Assembly: GCA_955652255.1 (NCBI GenBank)
Contig: CATPAW010000013.1
Span: 1-8,370, forward strand
Source of the DNA: an uncultured Chthoniobacterales bacterium
Lineage (GTDB): Bacteria > Verrucomicrobiota > Verrucomicrobiia > Chthoniobacterales > UBA10450
Reading direction: 5' to 3'
DNA: 8,370 nucleotides
This document shows positions 1 through 7,165 of this stretch, piece after piece. Every line of letters begins with the position of its first letter. The stretch's first letter is position 1. A program made the position numbers and the translations under genes. The notes under the pieces were generated by a model, which was not told the DNA's origin, ran no database searches, and was given only the letters and a program-made list of their open reading frames with translations.

Positions 1-26
1 CAACGGGCGAGCTAGTTGCCGATGTA

Positions 27-56
27 CACAAATCAGCCCCGGATCAAATCCGGGGC
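27..56 (-). terminator. Terminator hairpin downstream of the DUF6600 gene
   Basis: A perfect 9-bp stem (36-44 with 48-56, GCCCCGGAT / ATCCGGGGC on the minus strand) with a TTG loop lies about 28 bases after the TAA stop at 85-87. It is followed on the minus strand by TGATTTGTG, a U-rich but interrupted tail. The opposite strand has no T tract after the hairpin, so it probably serves the minus-strand gene. Positions 1-26 show nothing I can assign. Confidence 0.6.
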
Positions 57-84
57 CGATGCATGATCAAACTGCTGGCGTCTG

Positions 85-1623
85 TTACGGAGTTGGAGAC
101 GGAGAGGCTTCGCCTTTCTTTTTCCCGCCTGCCGGTTTTCCGGGTCCGCCTGGGCCGCGTTCAGGAGCCGAAGCGGCAGGTTGCGCTCCGGCCGGCGGAC
201 CTTTGTGTCTGCCGCCTTGGGCTTCCGGTGCGCCGCCAGGACCACCCGGAGAGAATGGAGTGGACGTTGCTGCTGGAGATTGCGCTCCGGCCGGTGGGCC
301 TTTGTGTCTACCGCTTTGGGCTTCCGGTGCGCCGCCAGGTTGGGCTGGGGTTTGACTCGGGACTGTCGGCTCAAATTCGCCTTTCTCTTTCTTTTTGCCC
401 CCTCGAGGCGGCATCCCGGGCGGAGTTGTTGTGGCTCCTCCACCAACTGGCGGAGTCGCTCCGAGTTGCTCAGCGGGTTTTCCTTTGTGCTCTTTCCCGT
501 GGGCTGCCGGCGATGGTGAAGCCGGAGCGATTGCCGGCGAGAAACTTGGCGAGGCTGCAACATTTGGCTGAGGCCGCTGACCCGCTTTGCCTTTTTGTTT
601 ACCTCGTTCAAATGGTGGCGCTGAAGTCGCGGGCGCCGCTGAAGTCATCGGGCTTGCGGCGGTCGCCGGCGATGCCTGACCGGCCGCGCCGGTTGGCGGC
701 GGAATGTTCTTCGGGTTCTCGGTCTTGATCTTCTGCTTTATTTGGGCTTGCGCATTTGGGTCGACGCCTGTCCAGCCTTTGTCGATCTTCGCCTGTGCGA
801 CTTTTGTTTTCACGGTCGGAGGTGCAATTGGTTTCGCCGGTTTCTGCAGCTTCCTTGGAGCGGCAATGACGAGTTTGTCTCCCTGCACCTTCGTTAAGGC
901 TCCGGATTTCGCTGCGGTGGACAGATCGACATTCTCCTGCCGCTCGAGACTAAGGCGTTGAATGGGCCTGCTCGAACGCGCGCTCAGAGCGTTGTAGTCG
1001 GGGCCGTAGTTATAAACCGTGTTATTGCTGTAAGTGATGTTGGTCACGTTCACGGTTTGGTTGATGTAAGTAACATTCTGCGACGGCGCAAAGATACGGT
1101 CGCGCAAGACCGGCTCCCCGATGTAACGAACATCGACAAAGTTGTAATAGGCGGGACCGATATCGAATTCAACGTCCACCTGGCCGCCGATAGATACACC
1201 CGCATACGCAATTCCGGGTCCTCGCGGGGGCAAAGGCGCCCAGCCGATATAATCCCCGCCGGTCCGCCATGAAACCCAGGCCGGACCCCATTCGAGATCG
1301 TTGCCTGGGAACCAGACCCAGCCGTAATCAGCCACGCGCGACCAACGTCCATAGTGATAAGTGGCCCAACCAAAGTCTTCGTAGGAAACCCATGTCCAAC
1401 CGACGTCGGTGTAGGCCCAATAACCGTCAGAATAAGGACGCCAGTTAGAGTCGCTCACGGCTATATCCGGTTGCCAGCCATAGCCGTAGTCTCCGACCTC
1501 AATCCAGTTCCCGCCGCTTAGGTTGTTATAGAAAAAATCGACCGAGACCTCGGCTGCCGCTGCCTGACGTGCAGTTGGCACAAGCAAAGCAACTATCGTT
1601 AACGCAAGAAGTATTCGTTTCAT
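85..1623 (-). CDS. Secreted DUF6600-like protein with Pro/Ala/Gly-rich basic repeat tail
   Basis: The function is unknown. The 512-aa protein starts with a clear Sec signal peptide (MKRILLALTIVALLVP, AXA-type cleavage likely after residue 24), so it is exported. Residues about 32-133 are very rich in Trp, Tyr and Gly, with the YxxxGWTWVSYEDFGWATYHYGRW and GWAPLPP pattern of DUF6600-type envelope proteins. Residues 180-215 are Asn/Thr/Tyr-rich (NVTYINQTVNVTNITYSNN). Residues about 240-310 are Lys/Pro-rich, with a Gln/Lys-rich stretch. From about 310 to the end the chain is low-complexity Pro/Ala/Gly/Ser with six short basic clusters near residues 345, 379, 411, 440, 473 and 501, about 30 residues apart. 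It includes a 20-residue unit present twice, 33 residues apart, with one difference. The ATG has no Shine-Dalgarno sequence. An extracytoplasmic protease lies upstream, and a strong hairpin follows the TAA stop. The tail could bind anionic polymers; that is only inference. Confidence 0.82.
   Translation of the reverse strand: MKRILLALTIVALLVPTARQAAAAEVSVDFFYNNLSGGNWIEVGDYGYGWQPDIAVSDSNWRPYSDGYWAYTDVGWTWVSYEDFGWATYHYGRWSRVADYGWVWFPGNDLEWGPAWVSWRTGGDYIGWAPLPPRGPGIAYAGVSIGGQVDVEFDIGPAYYNFVDVRYIGEPVLRDRIFAPSQNVTYINQTVNVTNITYSNNTVYNYGPDYNALSARSSRPIQRLSLERQENVDLSTAAKSGALTKVQGDKLVIAAPRKLQKPAKPIAPPTVKTKVAQAKIDKGWTGVDPNAQAQIKQKIKTENPKNIPPPTGAAGQASPATAASPMTSAAPATSAPPFERGKQKGKAGQRPQPNVAASPSFSPAIAPASPSPAAHGKEHKGKPAEQLGATPPVGGGATTTPPGMPPRGGKKKEKGEFEPTVPSQTPAQPGGAPEAQSGRHKGPPAGAQSPAATSTPFSPGGPGGAPEAQGGRHKGPPAGAQPAASAPERGPGGPGKPAGGKKKGEASPSPTP
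181..339 (-). repeat. Two 60-bp near-identical direct repeats inside the DUF6600 gene
   Basis: The stretches 181-240 and 280-339 match at 56 of 60 positions with a 99-bp offset, a whole number of codons (33). On the minus strand they encode the same 20-residue unit (residues 429-448 and 462-481: PGGAPEAQ, S or G, GRHK, then GPPAGAQ). Three differences are silent and one changes Ser437 to Gly470. This indicates an in-frame internal duplication that has stayed under protein-level constraint. Confidence 0.9.
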
Positions 1624-1637
1624 ATCATTAGAGATTG

Positions 1638-1660
1638 GAGGCGTTAGACTTCTGCGCCTC
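1638..1660 (-). other. Hairpin in the 5' leader of the DUF6600 gene
   Basis: About 15 bases before the ATG at 1623, the minus-strand message can pair GAGGCG (1655-1660) with CGCCUC (1638-1643) around an 11-base loop. The leader has no Shine-Dalgarno sequence close to the ATG; the only GAGG-like sequence lies inside this stem. It could affect translation or mRNA stability, or be chance. Confidence 0.3.
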
Positions 1661-1683
1661 GCGGTTTATTCACTTCATAATTT

Positions 1684-1707
1684 GAAAGAGGCACGCGAAG
1701 CGCGCGC
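1684..1707 (-). terminator. Possible rho-independent terminator after the HtrA-like gene
   Basis: In the 127-bp gap downstream of the protease stop, the minus-strand message has a 7-bp stem GCGCGCG / CGCGUGC (arms at 1701-1707 and 1691-1697, one G-U pair) with a CUU loop, followed by CUCUUUC (1684-1690). The stem is strong, but the U tract is broken by C residues, so termination may be partial. No convincing -35/-10 pair for the following gene was seen in the gap. Confidence 0.4.
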
Positions 1708-1750
1708 GTCCGTTAATGACGTCGCAACGACTCGCCTTGCCGATGCCAAT

Positions 1751-3265
1751 TTACCGCGGCCGCAAAACAAGGAACGAACGCATGCGATGCCGGCAGACCG
1801 AGAGGACCTGGCTCTGAGACGGATCGAGCGAAGCGATAATTTTCTGGTAACCGGAAACGGAAGCGACCGGTTGCTGATTGATTTCCTCGATCACGTCGCC
1901 GTTTTGTAATTCGGCCACGCCGCTATCGGGTTCGACTTTTATGACAACAACACCCCGGACGTTATTTGGCAGGTCGAGCTGACGCATCATCTCTGGCGTC
2001 AGGTCACTCACGTGAATTGACGCGAGAGCGCCGCCTGCCTCGCCTTGATCGTTCGGCGCGGGCGGCTGCTCCGGCTCAGCTTGTTGAGGCGCCAGGCGAT
2101 TTTGGTAATCAACTGGCTGCTCCTTGAGCTCGGTCGTCACTGTCATTGATTTGCCGTCGCGGACGATTTCCAGATCAACCTTTTTGTTCAACTCAGCCTG
2201 CGCGACCAAGCTGCGCAGCGCGGGAAAGCTTTGTACTTCGTGACCATTGAATCTGCGGAGGGTATCGCCTTTTTGCAGTTGCGCCAGCGCGGCCGGCGAT
2301 CCCGGTATGACTTCATCGACAACGACTCCTTCACTCTCCGCACCATTCTGGCCAGGCTGAAGCGCTCGCGCTCGAATCCCGAGGTAACCGCGGATGATTC
2401 GTCCCTGCTTCAAGAGACTCTCGATTGCCATCCTCACAGTGTTTGACGGAATTGCAAAACCAATTCCCTGCGAACCGCCGCTGCGCGAGATGATGGCCGC
2501 GTTGATCCCAATGACTTCGCCGCGAAGATTAATCAACGGGCCACCGCTGTTCCCGGGATTGATCGCCGCATTCGTTTGCAGTAGATCGCCGAACACGTCG
2601 GTGCGATTCGGCCGTCCTTTCGAACTGATGATGCCATCGGTCACTGTCTCTTCGAATCCGAACGGATTCCCGATTGCGAGCACAAAATCACCAGCCTGCA
2701 CCGTGTCCGAATCGGCCAGCTTAAGCGGTTTGACGCCGGGATCGTCGATCTTCAATACGGCCAGATCGACCTGGGCATCGGCGCCCACCAGCCGTGCCTT
2801 TTTCGTCCGCCCATCGCTCAATTGCACTTCGATCTCATCCACTTGATCGACAACGTGATTATTCGTGATGATGTGACCTTCATTCGTCACGATCACGCCG
2901 GAACCCAGCGAGTTCTGAACGAGGGCTTCCTCGTTTGGATTGCGAAAAGCGCGCTGCTGGTTGCGAAAGAAAAACTCAAAGGGATCGAGTCCGTATTGCC
3001 GCCGGACGCCGATTTTCTTCGATGTCTTGACGGCGACGATTGACGGAATCACGCTGCTGACCAACGCACGCCGCTCTCGATTTAACGCTTCCAGCGATGC
3101 GACTTGTTTAGGATCGACCGTCGGCGTTGACGCAAGCGTGTATTTTTCGGGCGTGCGCGACGGAAGCAAATTCAGGTCTCCATGCCGGAGGCGGTAATCG
3201 TAAAGCAACGAAATTCCTGCGCTTACGAGCAGGACGAAAAGCAAAAACTTTGCGAGATTTTTCAT
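1751..3265 (-). CDS. HtrA/DegP-like periplasmic serine protease with two PDZ domains
   Basis: This is an envelope quality-control protease of the trypsin-like HtrA/DegP/DegQ family that degrades misfolded exported proteins. From ATG at 3265 it is 504 aa. Residues about 7-23 form a hydrophobic N-terminal segment with no cysteine lipobox and no clear cleavage site, so a membrane anchor facing the periplasm is likely. The catalytic triad is intact: His137 in TNNHVV, Asp167 in VDLAV, Ser240 in GNSGG. PDZ1 spans about 292-385 (starts GYLGIRAR) and PDZ2 about 415-500, joined by a Gln/Pro/Glu-rich linker (391-412). The C-terminus is basic (RHRMRSFLVLRPR). An upstream in-frame start at 3346 would add 27 residues lying entirely inside recG and push the hydrophobic segment inward, so it is rejected. 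The ATG shares one base with the recG stop (TGATG) and has no Shine-Dalgarno sequence, so re-initiation after recG is likely. I cannot assign DegP versus DegQ/DegS. Confidence 0.95.
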   Translation of the reverse strand: MKNLAKFLLFVLLVSAGISLLYDYRLRHGDLNLLPSRTPEKYTLASTPTVDPKQVASLEALNRERRALVSSVIPSIVAVKTSKKIGVRRQYGLDPFEFFFRNQQRAFRNPNEEALVQNSLGSGVIVTNEGHIITNNHVVDQVDEIEVQLSDGRTKKARLVGADAQVDLAVLKIDDPGVKPLKLADSDTVQAGDFVLAIGNPFGFEETVTDGIISSKGRPNRTDVFGDLLQTNAAINPGNSGGPLINLRGEVIGINAAIISRSGGSQGIGFAIPSNTVRMAIESLLKQGRIIRGYLGIRARALQPGQNGAESEGVVVDEVIPGSPAALAQLQKGDTLRRFNGHEVQSFPALRSLVAQAELNKKVDLEIVRDGKSMTVTTELKEQPVDYQNRLAPQQAEPEQPPAPNDQGEAGGALASIHVSDLTPEMMRQLDLPNNVRGVVVIKVEPDSGVAELQNGDVIEEINQQPVASVSGYQKIIASLDPSQSQVLSVCRHRMRSFLVLRPR

Positions 3266-5325
3266 CAGCTGATGTTCGAAAAGGTTCGTCCTTCTTGTTC
3301 GACAATCAAACGCCGGAAACGTTGATTCTCGATCAACTCCAGGCACGGATCGGCCGCTAAGATCGACATCGCCGCGCTGCGCGCGCGCCGCATTAATTGC
3401 GCATCGCTCTTCAAGTTGCCAATTTTTAGCGCAGGCAAACCGCTTTGCGCCGTGCCCAGTAAATCACCCGGTCCGCGGAAATCCCAATCAGCTTCAGCCA
3501 CCTCGAAGCCATCGACGGTTTTTTCCAACACCGCCAGTTTTGTCGCTGTCTCCTTCGACTGATCTGAGCTGAGCAAAATGCAAAACGACTTGTGCTCGCC
3601 GCGACCGATCCGTCCGCGAAGTTGATGGAGCTGCGCGAGCCCAAAACGCTCCGCATTTTCGATGAGCATGACAGTCGCGTTGGCAACATCAACCCCCACT
3701 TCGATCACCGTCGTGCTGATCAACACCTGCGTCTCACCGGAGCGAAAACGTTCCATGATCTCCTGTTTTCCCGGTGACGGGATGCGACCATGCAGCAATT
3801 CGCAACAAAACGGATGCAACCTTTCGCGCCACAAGTCGTATTCCGTGGCCGCCGCTTTCACGTCCAGTTTCTCGCTTTCGTCGATCAACGGATAAATCAC
3901 GTAGATCTGGCGCCCACCTTCCAACTGCGTCCGCAAGAATCCCAAAACTTCGCCCAGCTTGGATTCGTTGCGCACGGCGGTGATTATTTTTCCGCGATTA
4001 CGCGGCATCTCATCGATTACTGAAACATCGAGATCGCCGTACACCGTCATCGTTAATGTGCGTGGAATGGGCGTGGCCGTCATCACCAGCACGTCCGGCG
4101 CCGGTTCGCGCGCGGTCAAGCGCGCGCGTTGGGCGACGCCAAACTTATGCTGCTCATCAATCACGACGAGTCCGAGATTTGAAAACGAAACCGTCTCATA
4201 GAGGAGCGCGTGCGTGCCGATAACCACGTCTGGATTTTCATCGCCCGCCACGAGCGGAAGAAAATTCTCTTCGTGACGCGCGCCTGTTCGGATCGACAAT
4301 CGCACCTCGAGCGGTTCGAGCCAGCGCCGCAACACCGCATAATGTTGCTCGGCCAAAATTTGAGTCGGCGCCATAAACGCGGCCTGACAACCCGCTTCAA
4401 TCGCGAGCAGGATCGCTGCGATCGCCACGACGGTTTTGCCTGAGCCGACGTCGCCCTGCAGCAGCCGATTCATCGGAACGTTCGTAGCAAGATCGCGCTG
4501 AATCTCAGCGATTACTCTTCTTTGCGCATCGGTCAGCTCAAATGAAAGCGAGCGCAAAAATTTCTCGAGCAATTCGCCGCGTCCGCAATGCGCGGCCCCC
4601 ACCCGCACTTGAGACTCAGCGCGGCGCGATGCGATTAACATTTGCATCGCGAAAAATTCCGAGAGAACCAGATGCTCGCGCGCCGCACTCAACGATTCCC
4701 AGTCCTCCGGAAAATGAATGGTGCGAATCGCGCTCCGCCTGTTGCCGCGGGCAAGCTCACTCGGCAACAATGTTTCCACGGGCGCGTCGGAAAGTTCATT
4801 TAACAACCGATAAATAATGCTGCGCAACACCCGCTGGGAAAGACCCTCCGTCGCGGAATAAATCGGCGTGATCCGGCGAAAATGGATCGAGATCTCCTCG
4901 TCGTTCTCGATCACCTCAAACTCGGGATGGTCCATGCAAATGCGTTTCCCGCGGAGACGGGGTTTTCCGAAGACAACGAGCCGCTGTCCGGTCGCGATCA
5001 TTTTTTGCAGGTAATGCAAGTTGAACCAGCGACAGACGAGAGGCTCGCTCAGAGCGTTTGCGTTCGGCTCTTGCAGCGTCGCTTCGAAAATTTTTTTCCA
5101 GCCGCCAAATCGACGCACCGAAGTTTTCGTCACCTCTCCGCAAAGACAAACCGGCACGTCGCTCTCTTCGTGGGGAAAGGCCGGAAACTCATGTCGGTCT
5201 TCGTAACGCCGCGGATAATGCGTCAGCAAATCTTCCGCCGTCTCGAGGCCAAGCCGGTGCAGCGCGAGCAGACGCGGCCGCGGAATCCAATCGAGTTCTG
5301 CCAGCAGTTGCGAAATTTCGATCAT
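3265..5325 (-). CDS. recG: ATP-dependent DNA helicase RecG
   Basis: RecG is a monomeric superfamily 2 translocase that remodels Holliday junctions, stalled forks and R-loops. From ATG at 5325 the protein is 686 aa (E. coli about 693). The N-terminal wedge/OB part includes PRRYED at 38-43. Helicase motifs follow: GDVGSGKT (Walker A, 291-298), DEQH (motif II, 390-393), TAT (motif III, 416-418), STTVIEVGVDV (537-547) and QLRGRIGR (motif VI, 568-575). The TRG translocation element is at FRGPGDLLGTAQSGLP (616-631); its key Arg617 and Gln627 are kept, but the residue before the Gln is Ala where E. coli has Arg. An in-frame TTG at 5352 would add nine residues and has a weak GAAGAG upstream at 5365-5370; I prefer the ATG because homology begins there, but the choice is open. 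The intergenic gap to recJ is 28-55 bases. The stop overlaps the next start as TGATG, implying translational coupling. Confidence 0.96.
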   Translation of the reverse strand: MIEISQLLAELDWIPRPRLLALHRLGLETAEDLLTHYPRRYEDRHEFPAFPHEESDVPVCLCGEVTKTSVRRFGGWKKIFEATLQEPNANALSEPLVCRWFNLHYLQKMIATGQRLVVFGKPRLRGKRICMDHPEFEVIENDEEISIHFRRITPIYSATEGLSQRVLRSIIYRLLNELSDAPVETLLPSELARGNRRSAIRTIHFPEDWESLSAAREHLVLSEFFAMQMLIASRRAESQVRVGAAHCGRGELLEKFLRSLSFELTDAQRRVIAEIQRDLATNVPMNRLLQGDVGSGKTVVAIAAILLAIEAGCQAAFMAPTQILAEQHYAVLRRWLEPLEVRLSIRTGARHEENFLPLVAGDENPDVVIGTHALLYETVSFSNLGLVVIDEQHKFGVAQRARLTAREPAPDVLVMTATPIPRTLTMTVYGDLDVSVIDEMPRNRGKIITAVRNESKLGEVLGFLRTQLEGGRQIYVIYPLIDESEKLDVKAAATEYDLWRERLHPFCCELLHGRIPSPGKQEIMERFRSGETQVLISTTVIEVGVDVANATVMLIENAERFGLAQLHQLRGRIGRGEHKSFCILLSSDQSKETATKLAVLEKTVDGFEVAEADWDFRGPGDLLGTAQSGLPALKIGNLKSDAQLMRRARSAAMSILAADPCLELIENQRFRRLIVEQEGRTFSNIS
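4107..4128. repeat. Intragenic (CG)4 inverted repeat within recG
   Basis: Two CGCGCGCG blocks at 4107-4114 and 4121-4128 flank the 6-base spacer GTCAAG, giving a perfect 8-bp GC-only hairpin in the recG message. It encodes the RARLTARE segment a few residues after motif II, which in this family is a variable spot, so the pattern may simply reflect Arg/Ala codon use (CGC, GCG). A structural role is unproven. Confidence 0.4.
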
Positions 5326-5380
5326 CTGGGTAGCGCACGCGTCTCGCAACAACGAACTTTTATTCTCTTCATCCGTTCGA

Positions 5381-7084
5381 TCACTCGATCCGTTCCGCCG
5401 CGCGCAGCGCTTCCACTTGCATTTCGAGCCGCGTTTCGCCCTCGTATTCGTCCGCCTTGATGCGAAACGCCACGTCCCACGGCGCTGGGGGCAGCGCTAC
5501 ACTAGCCCCGTCGAAATAAATCGCGCGTTGGTGATAATTTCGCTGTCGCAAACGCAAAACCAAATGCTTGTCGGTCACTACGCGCGGAACCGCGGCGGGC
5601 TCCACTCCGCGCGCGAAAAAGAGCGGCTGCGGATTTCCGTTCCCAAACGGTTGCAGCATTTCGTGCCAATGGAGAAAATCGAAATTCAGTTCTGAAAACG
5701 CAAGTTCATGGTCGAGCCGAAGTCGCGGCTGTAAATTTTCATCAGACAAAAGTTCGCGCGCTGTCTGGCGAAACGCTTCCGAGAAAAGATCGACATTCTC
5801 TTCTTGAATCGTCAATCCCGCGGCCATCTCGTGCCCGCCGTACTTGCCGATCTTGTCCGCGCATCGGGTCAAAGCTTCGACCAAATTCAATCCCTCAATG
5901 CTTCGTCCGCTTCCCTTCCCCCCTCCATTTTCGTCAAACCCGATTACGATTGCCGGTCGATGATACTTGCGAACAATTCGCGAAGCGACAATGCCAAGCA
6001 CACCCGGGTGCCAGCCGCGCGCGCTGACAACTATGGCCGCGTCTCTCGTTGATTCGAATTCATCGGCAATTTTCTCTTCCGCAGCCACGAAGATTTGTTT
6101 CTCAACCTCTTGTCGGCCGCGATTTTGTTTTTCCAGAAATTCAGCGAGCTCCGCAGCTTCGCCTTCATCTTGCGTGAGCAAGAGTTGCAAAGATTTTTCC
6201 GCTGTGCTCAATCGCCCGGCCGCATTTAGGCGGGGGCCAAGTCGAAAACCAATGTCCTCGGTCAAAATCGGCGGGCGCACTCCGCTCACCTCGATCAATT
6301 TTTTCAACCCCAGCCTTGTTGATCGCGCGATTTCAATCGCGCCGCGTTGAACGAATGTGCGATTTTCGCCTCGCAGCGGAACAATATCGGCCACCGTTCC
6401 GAGCGCGACCAGATCGAGCTTTGATTTGAGATCGAAATTTTCAAGCGGGCGCTTCTTGAGCAGCGCGTGACAAAGTTTGAATACAATTCCGACGCTGCAC
6501 AGATAATGAAACGGTGACTCGGGATCGATTTTCGGATTCACGATCGCGACGCAATCGGGCAGCGCCGATTTTGGCTCATGGTGATCGAGCACGATCACAT
6601 CCACGCCGCGCTTTTTTAAAACGGCGATCTCCTCAACCGAAGACGTCCCGCAGTCGATTGCGATCAAAAGTTGCGGCTGATGTTGTTCCAAGCAGCGCTC
6701 CACGCTCTCACGGCTCAAGCCGTAGCCCTCTTCCATCCGCAATGGCAGAAATAATTCCGGTGCACTGCCGTAAGCGCGCCACATTTCGGCGAGCAGCGCG
6801 AGCGAAGTTACTCCATCGACATCGTAATCGCCGAAGAGCACGACCCGTTCATGTCCATCCAAGGCGGCAAGAATGCGCACAACCGCCATTTCCATTTGCG
6901 GCAGCAGAAATGGATTGCTCAGCGATTTCAGCTGAGGCCGCAGAAAATCCTCGATGTCTTCTCTCGTCGCGAAGCCTTTGCGCATGAGCAAGCGCGCAAT
7001 GCATACCAACCCGCAGATTTCGCTCCACGAAATCGTCCCGCCATTCAGCTCCTCCGGCGGCGCGATGATCCATCGGCTTTGCAC
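5381..7084 (-). CDS. recJ: Single-stranded-DNA-specific exonuclease RecJ
   Basis: RecJ is a cytoplasmic metal-dependent nuclease that degrades single-stranded DNA 5' to 3' in recombination, mismatch repair, base-excision repair and processing of stalled forks. The protein is 567 aa, close to the usual ~570 of compact RecJ. The DHH-family motifs are all present in order: FGDYDVDG at 84-91, DCG at 144-146, DHH at 167-169, GTVAD at 229-233, RLNAAGR at 285-291, then the DHHA1 region with GWHPGVLGIVASR at 357-369, GSGRS at 391-395 and GGHEMAAG at 416-423. An OB-like C-terminal domain (about 450-560) ends the protein, without the long extension seen in some lineages. The start is GTG at 7084, beginning MQSRWIIAPP as in many RecJ proteins; there is no good Shine-Dalgarno sequence (a weak GGAA lies about 12 bases upstream). 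recG follows after a short gap, so two fork-repair functions are probably co-transcribed. Confidence 0.96.
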   Translation of the reverse strand: MQSRWIIAPPEELNGGTISWSEICGLVCIARLLMRKGFATREDIEDFLRPQLKSLSNPFLLPQMEMAVVRILAALDGHERVVLFGDYDVDGVTSLALLAEMWRAYGSAPELFLPLRMEEGYGLSRESVERCLEQHQPQLLIAIDCGTSSVEEIAVLKKRGVDVIVLDHHEPKSALPDCVAIVNPKIDPESPFHYLCSVGIVFKLCHALLKKRPLENFDLKSKLDLVALGTVADIVPLRGENRTFVQRGAIEIARSTRLGLKKLIEVSGVRPPILTEDIGFRLGPRLNAAGRLSTAEKSLQLLLTQDEGEAAELAEFLEKQNRGRQEVEKQIFVAAEEKIADEFESTRDAAIVVSARGWHPGVLGIVASRIVRKYHRPAIVIGFDENGGGKGSGRSIEGLNLVEALTRCADKIGKYGGHEMAAGLTIQEENVDLFSEAFRQTARELLSDENLQPRLRLDHELAFSELNFDFLHWHEMLQPFGNGNPQPLFFARGVEPAAVPRVVTDKHLVLRLRQRNYHQRAIYFDGASVALPPAPWDVAFRIKADEYEGETRLEMQVEALRAAERIE

Positions 7085-7089
7085 CGATT

Positions 7090-7118
7090 ATCTTATTCCG
7101 ACCCCGATTTGCTGACAA
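7090..7118 (-). promoter_or_regulatory. Candidate sigma70-type promoter before recJ
   Basis: In the 81-bp gap between mqnA and recJ the minus strand has TTGTCA (7113-7118, 5 of 6 to the -35 consensus), exactly 17 bases, then TAAGAT (7090-7095, 4 of 6 to the -10 consensus, directly followed by AAT). Transcription would start very close to the recJ GTG, implying a leaderless or nearly leaderless message. The rest of the gap (7119-7165) shows no convincing terminator, so read-through from mqnA is equally possible. This is a motif match only. Confidence 0.3.
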
Positions 7119-7165
7119 GATGGTCTCGCACAATCTAATCAATCCCAGATAAAGACACGTCCTGG

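Noticed and set aside
181..339. CRISPR-like or tandem-repeat array
   Set aside because: Only two copies, in frame with codons and coding throughout; no further spacers or cas genes.
33..611. Alternative minus-strand frame (192 codons) within the DUF6600 gene
   Set aside because: It is a frame-shifted reading of the same repeats, giving an Arg/Gln-rich product with no domain; the main frame reads continuously through the region.
63..728. Long plus-strand open frame (221 codons) opposite the DUF6600 tail
   Set aside because: It is an antisense shadow of the GC-rich Pro/Ala/Gly repeat region; its product has no signal, domain or start context, while the minus-strand frame has a signal peptide and a recognisable domain.
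3266..3346. 27-residue N-terminal extension of the HtrA-like protease
   Set aside because: It lies wholly within recG in another frame and would bury the hydrophobic signal segment; ATG at 3265 is the natural start.
4882..5460. Plus-strand open frame (192 codons) opposite recG and recJ ends
   Set aside because: It spans two well-supported minus-strand genes and the gap between them; no recognisable protein features.
7119..7165. Terminator after mqnA
   Set aside because: Only a weak CCAG/CTGG pairing is possible, with no U tract, so I did not call one.
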